The position numbers and the translations under genes were made by a program. A stretch of 64,000 bases of DNA, taken from assembly GCA_019155185.1 (NCBI GenBank), contig CM032817.1:6406034-6470033 (forward strand). Reading direction: 5' to 3'. Source of the stretch: Beaufortia kweichowensis (Eukaryota > Chordata > Actinopteri > Cypriniformes > Gastromyzontidae). The notes beneath the pieces were generated by a model, which searched no databases, was not told where the DNA came from, and saw only the letters and a program-made list of their open reading frames with translations. Of this stretch, positions 38,721 through 51,940 are shown piece by piece. Numbering within the stretch: position 1 is the first letter of the stretch; the number at the start of each line of letters is the position of its first letter.

Positions 38721-41700
38721 ATAGGCACTAAATGAACTGCAGATTATCACAAAAGATATGGGTTAAGGGCATGTCAAGAGTAAATGGAGAGGAGATGGCA
38801 CAGCAGAGACCGAAGAAGATCCCCAAAAAACATGTACTGCAGTATTTCAAATAGTTTTATATTACTAATATACTAACTAACAGGTAAAACGGAGATATAG
38901 ATTAATAACAACAATTACACACAACATTCTTTCAAGATCAATCAATCAATCAACATATTTTTTTAGTGTGCACTACAAATAAATGTAATCCGTTTTATGA
39001 AAACTGAGAGGTCTCTATAGGAAGAACAGTTTTTTTCAGTAGTAAAGATTCATCCAGGGACTTTAGGAAGCTCTTAGTAGTTCATAACCACATGGAGTGA
39101 TGTAATCACACAGTATGTAATGGACTTAATGATCTGAGCCATCTTTATAATGACAGGATGCACTACTGAACCAACCTCAAGATCTTCCACGCTTTCATAT
39201 TTCCGCACCTTACACCCTGACCTATGTTGTGTGGTCACATCTACATTAGATTTCATCAAAAAGGGACTGCGGGCATTTATATAAAGTCTTACTTGCCATT
39301 GTAAAGTGTCAATTTGCCTCTGTTTTATATTGCTAACATGCTTGCATACTTCATGTGTCTTTGGGGCATTTTCATATGTTCAGGCCATCACAGACTGCAC
39401 CATTAAATCTGGCATTTAATGAAAGTCATCCATGTGAAACTGCAGAGTTGTAAGGTCCTGTTAAAATGCGTCCATGCAGCTCACGATGCAATGACTTTAA
39501 ATGTGGCCCGGCTACAATCACCAACGCAGTTTTGGAAAAAATGCTGTGCTACAAAATGTGAACAGAAACGGTGTTTCTCACATATGGAAATGAGAGTGAA
39601 ACTTCAATACAACGCCGAAAAAAAGTACTAGAAAAGAATTGGGGACTTTTTTATGAATTTTACAGGCATTTTCGTAAACACAAATACAACGCAATCCAGT
39701 GCAAAATTCAAAATACAGGTGAAACGGCTTTAAAAAAAATCTACATAACAGATTTCTTGATATCCATACAGTGTATTATGCACTATTTTTTATACATTAT
39801 GCATCAACTCTTTTGTTGTCAAAGCCTTTGGGTTACAAGCCAACTATTTGGCCACACCAGCCCCTATATTCATTGGGTGAACAAACTGCTTGTTATTTGC
39901 CTTGTTCAAATCATCTAGAAGCGCCTTAAAACACATTTCCAAATATAAGTGTTCTCTTTGAAGTATGGATGGCTTGTGGCTTATCATGAATGGCCCATAT
40001 TTTGCGGTGGGGGGTAAGTGAGCCGTGTATGTCTGAGAAAAATAATGATGGCTTACAACCTCAATCTAATTGCCTGATGATGGTATTTTAAAGTCTCCTT
40101 GATTATAAAGCGGCAGCTAAGTGCTATTGATCTGGGACCTGTAGGGGATGTCTCAGTCATGTGGTATTAGGACCTAAACCGTTCCACCATGCATTATTCA
40201 ACAGGCAACTGACAAGCTCTACTGGCAGCCAGCAATCCCAGGGCAGCGGGAGCTCAGCTGTGACTAACCTCCTTCCCAATACACACGCTCATTCAGTCAC
40301 ACACATACCCGCTGGCCTCTGGCTAGCTCGCATTGTTGCCGGATTGTTGTCGAGAACTCATCGACCCGGAGCAGCCAGAGGTTAATATATGAACTGCGCG
40401 TGGACCTGTTGTCTATAGCGGCTGAAAACGAAGCAGACAATGTCAGATCACAACCTCAGCGGAGGGCATAAAACAACATCTAAACAACCATTTGAAAGTC
40501 ACCTGCCATGGCAAGGAATCTAAAGATTAAGCTAGTAATGGGAATTTCACTTTTTACACTTAATAAAAAAAAAAAATAAAACCTTCAAGATGTAATACAC
40601 CCATATCAATAACAATAACTTTAAAGCACTATACAGTTTAAAACGCTACAACTAGCAAGTTGACACCCATAAACCTGTTCATTTTTCTTTTCATCTATCC
40701 ATCTAAAGCCCTAATCTTTTCAGTATTCCTTCTTCTCGTCCACCGTGTAGTCACCCACAAGCCCTGTATAATGTATCTTTGTTTGCACCGACTGCAATTA
40801 TCATGGGGATCAATGGATGTGATCAATACTTTACAGCAATTAACATTTAATATCCCTGCACAGCCACTTAAGTCCATTAATGGGAGATTGATTATTCCAC
40901 TGCCTTGCTGGAGCTCTACGTGGAATAGACATATTTCCTCCGTCCATCACACAGAAGCGGGAAACACAATAGCAACAAGAGGTACATTTACATTTATGTA
41001 CTTACAAACCGACTTGCAGTGCATGAATCGTGTCAGGCAAATACTAAGTCAGGTGAATACACAACAGTTACTTTTTACAACTTACAACTTTAGTTGCTAT
41101 TTTCTAGTTTGGAAATTGTAGTTATGATGATGGAGTATGAATCACATTTTTTTTTTTTTTACTTTTTTACTTATAAAAACACATGCCTTATTAGTACAAG
41201 GACCAAAGTGATACAAGGACAAAACTGATGTCTTAGGATTTATTTTAGTAATGGCCACCACAAAGAATTATGGGGAAACAATTATGAAACCTCATAAACT
41301 AGGTTTTATTTGCTGAATAAAACTAATTTGATGGCTCGCTTCATGTTATACTTTAACAGTACACAAAACGCATATAAATTAGATATGTTACAAGTACTAT
41401 ACCAATCTGCTTCAGACATGACGGTTTAATTTTACATGCTCATAATCAGCGTGTCATTAGTTTAATTACAGTTATTATTTCATTCATGTCTGCACTGCAT
41501 ATACTGTACAATCAAATTGACATGATTAATCGCATTCAGCATTAATAATGAGACTCTTATGTACAATATGACTTGATGCACATCTCCTTCTGTGTTCTAT
41601 GTGATACAGCTCATGTGTTTTAGTTTACTGTACTGGCATCTGGAGAGTTAAAAGAGAGTTGGTTTTGAAATTAATGTGACTGATCTTAAAGTTTTGATTA

Positions 41701-44700
41701 AATTTGCCTCTTTTTCCTTTCCAAATGTACTGCATTTAGTTCGTGAATAATAAATGAAATAGATTTTTACCAGCAGCCTGCAGCCAGCCATTCCTGGACT
41801 TATTATTACCTGTGTAAAAATATATATCACTCACTGGTAATATTTGATTTAAAAATAAATTAGCTGTTAGTGAGGCTAATAAACGCTATGAGTATGTGTA
41901 CATGTGTGAATGTTGTGCCCTAATTCCAGTCTTTAAAAATAACACATAACATTAACGCTTTCTTAAAATGTGTTAACAGCCTCAACTTTGGCAGGCCTGC
42001 TACTTTTACATATAGATGCATAAACAAACCTTTCAAGCTAGAGTAAAATCACTATAAATAAAACAACCAGGAACATTGCGATGAGGGTTGTGTTGGTTAT
42101 GTAGCTGGGATCACACTTATAATTTTGTCACAAGTCTCATGAATTCCAATGAGAAGTCCAGTAAACCCTAACCAGAATGATATAACACAGGCACTCTGAC
42201 TTAATTGCAGTAATTGTTGTACATGGATACTTTCACATGAGTTTTGTGTGTGTCTGCACTACAAACATTGTTTAAGGGATGAAAGATGCTTAGATCGGTC
42301 GAATTCACATTATTAAATGAATCGATTATCAATTCCACAACACGTGATTGTGCTACTGTTCCATCTTCCACAGAAAATCATTTTCCTCCTTTCACATTTA
42401 ATTTGGCATGAAATAATTCTGTGTAAAAGAGGTTAAGACTGGCCGTGGTGGTTGTTGACAAGCAGACCGTGTCATTTATGGTCTGTCTAATATAATCACC
42501 AATATCAGTAGAGCGATTGGAATGAGAAATATCAATCTCTGCGGCGGAGGGCAAAACTTAGCCTCAGGAGTTCAGCCCCGCTCCGACGGTCACACACAAA
42601 ACACAGCACATTTTGACCAGAGAAAGCGTTTGTGTAAGCAAAAAAAGAAGGATCGGGCAATTAAGAATGCTGTCAGATAAACTCCGCTTGAGATGCTACT
42701 GGCATGCTTTACGCTTGGGGGGTATCGACAGGAAAGCCGGCGTGGCCTTTGCCTCTGACGCAAGCGCCGCTGCGACGTTGTGCTATATAAACACTTGGTT
42801 TCTGCTGACGATCTGAGGGATGAGCTGGCCGCCGCATCAGTGTTATCGATCCTCTGATTGGTTTCTTGCAGTTACTGCTTTAAAGGGCTCAGTGGAAATG
42901 GGGGATTATTTTAGGGAGGGAGAGAGGGATGCAGGAGAATTGGTGGAAAAGAAGAGAGTAAAGTAAGGGCGACTGGATGGGACTAGTTTTCCCTGAGGAG
43001 ATGTACTTCAATCCTAATTAATTTGTAATTAAACTCACCATCTTTGTAAATGGCTGTATGGCAGTAAGACAGGAACACATTACTGAGTAATTTATATTTT
43101 AGGCACAAAATTGTCTATATTGTTTTTTTAGTAAATAAAAATGAAACAGTTAAGATCAACCTTTGCATGGTACAACTAAACACAGACTAGCAGTCCATCT
43201 TAAATACTGTGAACACATGACATGACAGACATCATAAATTATTGACTATAATTCGAACATTGTTTAGAAAACAAATTCCATCCAAAAAGTGCCAATGATA
43301 GTGAGAGAGAGAGGAACCAGAGACTTCATTTGTCTATTTTCTCTTTAATTTTCCTTTCTTCTATTTCTTCTGAACATAAAACTTGGTAGAAAAAAAACGG
43401 TAGAGCAATTTTGAAGGTATGCAGTAGACAACCAAAAATATAATCGGGTGACAAAGTTGCATCTGCAAAAATTTCCACAATGACATGACAATGACTCCTG
43501 TATCCGTTTCATTGTGCTACATTAATATTCAGAATCATAGGATTGTACAAAATAAACCGTCTATCAACGCTGCCTTTGCCAGGCGATGAATTATGGCACC
43601 ACATCCAAGATGTCGCATAATTACGCAGTTCATTATTACATACTGACGCATGGACCAATTAGCAATCAAATTATACTTACTTCAGCCAATTACTCCAGGA
43701 CTTGTGATTTATAAACCACGGAACAGCCAAAGGGGTAAATGAGCTGGGCAAAAGAAAAAACAAAATTCTCCAGATAAAAAGGTTTCACTTAATATTTTTT
43801 AAGAAAGCAGTTTGATGGGACATAACCGTTACAGATGCACAGTGATATAAAAGTAAAAACCATATAGAGGACAAATACGAACATTAAGCCTTTAAGAGAA
43901 AAAAGACAAATCTGCTATGCGTTTGTTGTTTTCCTTTACAAACACCAAACATAATCTCCTCTTTCAGGCTAACCTTGTGTTTGCTTTTAATATCAAAGAA
44001 GAATAGTAACAATAATAAGCCAAAACAATAACGGTATCATAAAAAATAAATAAACAAATAATATGAAATAAAAACTCACAGGACAAAATGGAAAACGTTG
44101 CCAGAGGTGACCAGATAAGATGCAAAGAATTAAATGGAAGTCTAAGTTATATACGTGCCCCGGGGTAGCTATATAAATATATTTTATTAAATGCTACATC
44201 ACAGTGTACGTCAGGCAACCATTTCTCACAGAAAACAGCTACAGACTCCTGTTCCTGCCAATTAAATTCACCCCGGGGCCGGCCGGATTTGTGGCGCGCA
44301 ATGTTGTAATCTTGACCGATTCTTTTGAGAAAGTGACAGCACACCGGTCACTTTGGGTTGGGTTTTAGCAGCAGGAAGAAACAATCTCTGGAGCTGTTTT
44401 CACACCAGTCTTTGGTATGCATTACAGCCAGAGGGGCTTATTTGAATCGAATCCATCACTTTTTGTCCACCCCCCTTCCTGCTTTAATCACAAACAGTCT
44501 TTTATCTAAACTTTGATATTTGCTGGAGCCTTCACGTGTCGTACTCGGTGGCGTTCGCCGTACAGGAGGTGAAAGTGAGCTGTTATACGTGCAATACTGT
44601 GGCAAGCTCGTAATAAAAATGACATTCAGAGTCTGACAGCGTGTTGCATGTCAACAGATCTCTGATAGAGGAACATGAGGCCTGCGAAGGAAGCTATCGG

Positions 44701-45150
44701 CTCACGTATGCTCTGCACCCTGCGAGTGGTGGAGCACTGAAAACATTACAATAGCACAAGCAGGAAATCTTTCCCTTGGTCCGAAATTCAATATGATGTT
44801 CGACACAGATTAGAATAAAGGGATATAGAGGTGGTAAAGGGGGTCAGTGAATGTCACAGTAGAACAATAATATACGAAAGGTAAACCCGTTCAGGCACCT
44901 GTTTCTCAATGCAATCTGAAGTGCGGGATCAAATACATAATACACAGTGACTCAAAAGTAATGCCATGTAAAATCACCAAGCTGATCTATTTGAAGGTTT
45001 CCAGTATTAAAATTCCACTTTTTGTTTTATGTTATGAGCAGCTATATGACTATCAAGATTGTGATTGGGTACACAGACTTATCAGTAAGTATAAGAGTGA
45101 TATTAACTCTTGGTCTTTCCACCACAAGAATAAAGATCCAGGTGTTCATA
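38721..45150. other. Intergenic, fourth part; no gene seen
   Basis: AT-rich with an A-run near 40563 and a T-run at 41147-41160. A 153-codon open frame at 40660-41121 lacks any domain. GC-richer blocks near 42430-42870 and 43550-43710 look unique. Confidence 0.55.
43550..43715. promoter_or_regulatory. Candidate conserved non-coding element
   Basis: Unique sequence with closely packed homeodomain and octamer-like words: ggcgatgaattatggc, cataattacgcagttcatta, accaattagcaatcaaatta, agccaattactcc. Inferred from motif density only. Confidence 0.25.
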
Positions 45151-45158
45151 GGACTGAG

Positions 45159-45345
45159 TCTGAAGTATGTTTTAAAGATCTTACAGCTGAAACACACACT
45201 GGCCAAAAAACTAGATCCAATTACATTACTTGCAAAATGACAGTTCAGAGCCAAAGAACGGATTCGAAAACCAGATCAGAAATGTGTACAGTGTGAACAA
45301 AGTTTTGGAAGGCTTGTACTCTGCGTCACAAAGCGAATAACATTT
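45159..45345 (+). pseudogene. Decayed C2H2 zinc-finger gene fragment
   Basis: In one frame 45162-45245 reads ...EVCFKDLTAETHTGQKT, with THTGQK matching the TGEKP-type linker between C2H2 fingers, then a TCK word. From 45280 a second frame reads KCVQCEQSFGRL, a clear CX2C-x-x-SF finger start. The matching LRHK end of that finger continues only in a third frame at about 45319. At least two frameshifts separate recognisable parts, and no intact finger remains. It is most likely a relic of the large fish zinc-finger family, moved here by duplication or retrotransposition. Confidence 0.5.
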
Positions 45346-48300
45346 AATCTCATCAAGCGCTGCCCAAAGCAATCAGAACGTAGATCTATTGCAAGCAAGT
45401 GATAAGGACTAAATTAATAAATTTCCTCAGGGGTAAAATCAAATTCTGGTCATTACCCACGAAGATTAACTTTGGGGCACCTGGCACGAGGAAACAACAG
45501 AGAGGGAATTTTAAATTCGTTTACTTGAGGCTGTAATGTGTAAGGAAATGGATTGTGCATTCAAGTAAAAAGATCTTGTTACACAAAACATCCCTGTCAG
45601 ATCATCAGAGCCTTCAGGTAGGTGTTAAAAGTGTTAATGGAGGTCTGCGCCGAGAATGTCTCTAATATCTTTCATTATGTTTTCATTAGTTCACCCAAAA
45701 ACAAATCATCCCACCATCACATTTTGAAACCTTAATGACTTTTCCATGAAACGCATTCAGTGAAAAGTTACAAAAAAACGTAACTTACAGAAAGTCTGCA
45801 CATTATTTTATTAACTTTTTTGCTTTACCTTTTGGCAGACACCATCAATCCCTTTGTTTTAAGCCCTCATCTCCAACCGTCTGCCTGTATTCTGTGTTAC
45901 GTAATACACGCATTTAATATAATTCCCAATGTATAAAAAGCCCTTTCCTCTTTCTCTCACTGAATATTTTGTTGCTTTTGTCCCATTACAGAATTAATAT
46001 GGGTTGCTGCTAACTTTGTTTCAATGTCAGTGAAGCAGAATTCAAATGCACCATTGTTAAAAGTGTCGATCAAGATGATCACATTACATGCAAATGAGGT
46101 GAAAAGCATTATTTGTGATCACATACAAAGCCATTCATTAGCCAGTGCTCAATAGTGGACAATGATAAATGAAGAGATATCTTGTTAGAGAAAAAAAATA
46201 TTCAATATACACATTACAGAACTTTAATGGGTGTATGAACCGTGCAGAGAAACAGTTCAGCATGGTTTGCAAGAGAAGCAATAATTAGGACCAATATCAA
46301 TCAAAGCCGTCTATGAAAGCGTCAGGCTTAAGTGCCTAGTGTGCAGAAAAGAGGCATGCACATGCCCATATGCAAGGTGTAGAATTATCTTCTTTGCCAA
46401 ATGGCAGGAAAACTTAAAAATAAATATTTATACTTAAAATTGTGCCACTTCTTTTAGTTTTATGACAGTGGGATTGTTGGATTAGTAAATCATCACACTA
46501 GATATAAGATCATGATTCCATCTACAAAAATGAAAACCAAGTTTTGATGGGCTCATAAAGGTATTTTATAATTTTGTGTCAATTTTATTTTAACCTGTTA
46601 ACTGTCACCATTCCACATTATTTCATTATTCACTTTAATATTTCACAGTTGAATTCTAATCTAATGAAAAACTACATCATAATGAAAACGTCTAAGACTT
46701 GAGAATAATATTTGACAAATTTTTATAACAATAAACAAACAAAAATATTAATCATGTTACTTATAAAAATACCTGAAATAAAAAAATTATCAAAATTTTT
46801 AAAATTGTAGCTTAGAATTGTAGCTTGCAGCGACAGTCAAATTAACTTCTAGAAAAACAATCTCTAAAGGCAAGTTTTGCACTGAAAACCACTCACAACC
46901 GATGCTGTCTAGACCACTTTAATATGTATCTCTAACATTCAAAGTCATTCTTACACTGTAATGATCCTACCAGCCAACTGTTGCCAGCTACTATTTACAA
47001 CTATTTTACTTCCTTATATTTGGCTCTCACAGTATGTTAATTTTGAACTGCGTGTCTATTCTTGAGTCGCTTGTGAAAATCTGCCCTGTTCAAACACTTC
47101 AGAGTCCTCCAAAGATGCGCTAGAGATGTTTGAAGCGACTACACTGAAGACAAGACGCGGGACGTGGACAAAGACTCAGCTGGGGACAGCTTGATGGGGC
47201 AGACAGAAGAGACACCCCCCTCCTTCATGCAAAGATGAAGAGGAACAGGGCCCCACGATCTGATGGGAGGCCCTGTTGTCCAATCTTTAAAGGGAAGGAG
47301 GAGGACCTCTCTTTGCTTTCATCTGGAAACGAGACACAACCAGTGGCCACAATGGAGAAACAATGCATTTCAAAACCACTCACATCTCCAGTACTGAAAT
47401 TCATCTACCCTGACATAAACACACACACGTACTTGATTTGCTTCCCGAGCCCCCGTGGAGACTGAAACATACATATCTATGCCACAAACCAAACAGACAC
47501 ACTATCAAATAGTTGGACATCCTTCACGGTTCCCTTCATGCATCTTCACAATACACACACACAGATTTTCACAACTCGCTCCTTTACAGAAATGAGTTAA
47601 AAGAGGACTTTCTGTTGTGTGGCTCAAATGGGCTTTGAGTGCTGCATTTCCAATCAGTCACAGCTGTGTCAAGGCATTTTTCCTCAAGTTGCGTTTCTAT
47701 TTTTTCTACTTTTTCAGCGGTGGAAAAGCGCACAGAAAGATAAACACATTCGGCACTTTCCGGTTAAGGTTCATTACACAGCCTCAATCTGGGGCGGGCG
47801 AGCCGGCGAAGAGTTAATTCCTCGCCATGTGAGAGAAAATGCATTAAGAGAGTCCTATCCATCTTCAAGCTGACATATTCATTTAAATGTTTGCCTCTTA
47901 TTTTTAAAGAGATGGGGCAGGAGATCATCGCTCACTCGCTCGCTCTTGCTGAGATACATTTTCTTGTTTCCCTCAAACACTGATGGTACAAAGTGTTCAG
48001 GAATAAAAGACTTGCGCCAGTTTTGTGTGCAGTATTTTAGCGCAGACACCTGCTATCCACCTGCAATTTCATAAACAGATGCTATGAATCAAATGTGTAG
48101 CCCTCTGTGCCATAAAAAAGCTAATGAAAAAGCTCATCTCTATAAAAAGATGGTACAGACCACAGTTTCACAAACTTTTCCAACTTAGCTACTGGGCTTG
48201 ATGACACTAGCGGCTCAGTGTTAGCATACTTTGTACGTCAGATTTGGTTCTCAAATCAGACAGCAAGATGAATTGAACAATAATAATTTGCTTCAACAAC

Positions 48301-51300
48301 GGCTAACAGAACTGCTTGTGATGTGAATTTTATTTGTCAATAAAACACATCTATTACATCAAGTAAATTTCCAATGTCATAAACTTGCTTGCACGCAATT
48401 TACGGACTGCTGGTATAAACAATACACTCTGTACAGTGATACAAAGTGCTGTAATTCTTCCATGTCCCATCAAAATGTTTCAACACTCAGCATAAATCCC
48501 TCTCCAACCACTTACACGAGATGTAATCATCAGCTATGAATGCAAATTAAATTTTATGCTTTCCATTAATATTGACACACTCCGCCTGACTTTCTATTCA
48601 CCTTGTAATTTGTTAACGGTGTGCTGCGCTTTTGTTGGACAGGGATAGTGATGAGCTCATGATGTTTGTAGTACCGTTCAGCTGAGTATTAAAATTACTG
48701 TATTATTGAACATTGTGATACTGTCTTTATGTCTATAACAGGTATAAAAATGGTGCAACATGACTCAGACCTTATATTCTTTTTACTCTCTCAGTCTAAT
48801 CTACGGATCTTAGGACAGAAATAAGTAACATTTGCAGTTAATGGGAAACAATTTCCTGCAAGCCTCTGAAATTAAGTGTCAATGTGTTGAAATGGATAGA
48901 TATTTCCTGGGCTTTTTTGTACTGTGAGGAATAAATGTGTTTCTTTAACTGCATTAAGGTACCTAAAACATCTTGTAAGGTTATTTTCTGAGACTACGCT
49001 CATAAAATTAGCTGTAATGTGAGGATGGTTTAAAATCTAGTTTAAAAGCTCATTTTATTTGTGCTATAAGTTGGCTAACAGGTTTTACTAGAGTAAATCT
49101 ATCACACAAGACTCAACGCTTCTCTAAATTATATCATTGATTTTAAGCTCATAATGTAAAGCAATATGACCTAACAACTGAAGTTTAAAATGCCAATACA
49201 ATGATACAAATCAGCAAGAGCATCATGGGAAATCTATGTTTAAGGTCCTGTATGTCTAAAGATTGCTTTTCTGATTATACAGTAAACCTGCTGGCAGCAT
49301 TTATTAAATTAAAATGTAATTTAAAATACATGTATGATGAATAAAATGAAATATAACATCAGGTTTCTCCTTACTGATGTCTAGTGCATATAAATGATTT
49401 TTCATTTATTTAAAATAATAACTAAAAACAAAAATGTTGTAAAATCTTTTTTTTTTTAAACTTTAAATGTGTATATGTAATTTTTCTCCTTTAACTACTA
49501 AGAGTACACTAACAAATAAAAATAACTTCTAAGTTAACAAACGTGGACATACAACGAAACAATTTTGCACCTAATGAAGCCATCAGAATTATGATTTCAT
49601 GAGCTTTCTATAAAGACATTAGAAAACATTAAAATTACTAGCGAGATGCTACAGTTTTTAAAGCAAGGTCTGGTATGGTTTATACAATGAGGCCTGATTT
49701 AAACCAAGAGGATTCTGGTTATAAGCAAAATATGACATTAAAAACTAATATCAGGGCTTTGAACAGCTCCAAAGGAATTTAAAGTTTCTTACAGGCAGAA
49801 ACTCTTTGTTTTCCAATTGAATATGATTTCTTTTTCTGCTCTCTGCAATAAGGGTCTCAAGCACCCAGTGGCCATAAAGCCAACAGAAAAAAAAACAGAC
49901 GGCAGCAGACAAAATGAGACTATCCAGACCCCGTGAAGCAGGGCAGAAAGTCTAATACCGAGCACCTTTGTGCCGGAGAATGAACATGACGGAGCTTTCT
50001 AACCTTCCTCAACACTTCAGTGGCCTTCAAAGGCATACGAATTCTCAACAAAAGAAGAAAATAATTTCCAATACATATTAATGACTTTGACTAAAATCCA
50101 TCCGTGTCCTTGAGACTTCAGCTTGGCAAACAAAGGCAACAGCTTCACTCTGTAAACACAAGGGCCTTGTCGATACAAACAATCATTACCTGAAACACAA
50201 TGAGACACTATGTGATCTGAACTTCATCATCATGCCAAGCATGAATTTATAATAAGTGTGAGGGCAGCACTGCATCTTTAAACATGCCATCATGCCTAAC
50301 AAAAGGAATGTTTTATGTTTATACACAATAACCACCTTTACATTAACATGCGTCAGTATTGAAGTTAACATCTACCACTTTTTAAGGCTTTGAGATGGCT
50401 TAGCAAAGAAGTCGCCAATATCTACCATTCATTCTTCACATGCATATCTTTTAAATCCAGCAATTCTTAACCTTGTGGTCCTCAGAGGTTGATTTCTTAT
50501 TTGCAGTATAGATGTAACTAAGAGGAGACTAAAAACAAGACTGAAAGCACCCTTCTCTAATCACTTAGAAAAACTAAAAAACCTAACAAGTAAGCATGCG
50601 AGAAACAACAAGAGTGCATGTAAGTCATCAAACCCCCTTCACTTCAACCCACTTGACATCTCAACTGCTTCTGCAGCAGATCTCCAGGTTTAGCCCGGCT
50701 CGATTCGTTTATCAAGCTCTCCGTGTTCAAATCGATCGGGGCAGCGCTCCCGTTACGACCCTGACGCCGACACTTACGGCCTGATGGTTTGTCCATTTAC
50801 ACTTAATGAATTACACATACATATTAATAACAGATTCGTCCCTCTTGGGTGCACGCGTGTGCTGCATCTGCATGTATAAGCACATTTATGTTGCATACTT
50901 ATTAAATCTAAAGCATGGTTCTTTATAAACACTGTCGTTTCACTTCTGGCATAGACACACAGCTCATGGGACCTCATTTGCTATGCTGTTGTGGCCCTTG
51001 TGTTGGTGCTGACCCATCACCGATGTTATTTATAGATGTGAGAGGACAACGAAAGGGTCAGGGGAGTCAAAGCCAGGGCTCATAATTACTGCTGACTCAC
51101 TGCCTCGGCAGATAGAAAAGGGTTATTACAGCGAGCGAGAGAGAGAGCGTGAGAGAGCGAGAGAGAAGTTATGCATTGTGCTTTCTGTTGATGCCTATTA
51201 AGCATGCAGGAACAAAGTCTAAAAAAAACAATGCTTGACCGTTTAAAAGTTGTGCCCGGTTACTATGCAGTTGCCGAGGTGTTCAGGTGGTTCCTAGCCT

Positions 51301-51870
51301 AAACCTAAGTACAAGTTAACCAATTGTGATGTTTGCCTTAGCATGAATGCATGCCTAATAAAACAAACCGTCTCAAGAGCAAGCACATTAGGAGAGCTCA
51401 CAGGATAGCTTTTCTCGACTATAAAACGCATTGAGTGATTGCTGTAGGTGTATCAGATTGATGGTGTGTGCCACAGGGCTAATTTTGTAGTTCGGAATAA
51501 AGAGCATGGCTGAGGAAGAAACAGAGGATGAAATTTTGGCTATTGAATTGCTCTCCTCCTGACCGGTCACTTTTTAAAGAAAATAAAATAGCTCTCCAGG
51601 TGCTTATCTGCCTGCTGCCCACCGATCTGGCTGTTCACCTTGAGAGCGCTTTGACTGCCCTGCCCTGCACTGCAGATTAAAAACCAGAATGAAAGTAATA
51701 CCGGCATCAACCACAAGAGGGCCAAAGTACACACAGGGATGTATATCTGCTGACAATCAAAAAGCAGTGATTCTCCAATGCATAAGAACAGCAAAATGAA
51801 TATATATATGACATTAGATATTAGTTATTAAATTAGCTTTTATATTTCCCTGCTTGTCATTCTGTTTATT
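45346..51870. other. Intergenic, fifth part; no gene seen
   Basis: AT-rich, with a GA-rich tract at 51130-51170 (gagcgagagag units) and a GC-richer part at 47090-47880 with short unsupported frames. A fragment at 45688-45760 (agttcacccaaaaac) resembles a worn copy of a common cyprinid repeat. Confidence 0.55.
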
Positions 51871-51872
51871 CT

Positions 51873-51940
51873 GCTGTAAAGCTGCTTTGAAATAGTGCTA
51901 CATTGTTAAAGCACTATACAAATAAACTTGAACTTGAAAA
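51873..51940 (+). repeat. SINE 3' tail
   Basis: Reads gtaaagctgctttgaaatag, cattgttaaagcactatac and aaataaacttgaacttgaa, the well-known conserved tail of fish SINEs ending in short A-T-T-G-A repeats. The head of the element is not recognised, so it is a 5'-truncated or decayed copy. Confidence 0.8.

Noticed and set aside
40660..41121. Longest open frame in the desert, 153 codons on +
   Set aside because: No domain, no splice or start context, composition like its AT-rich surroundings. Chance at this length in 64 kb is expected.
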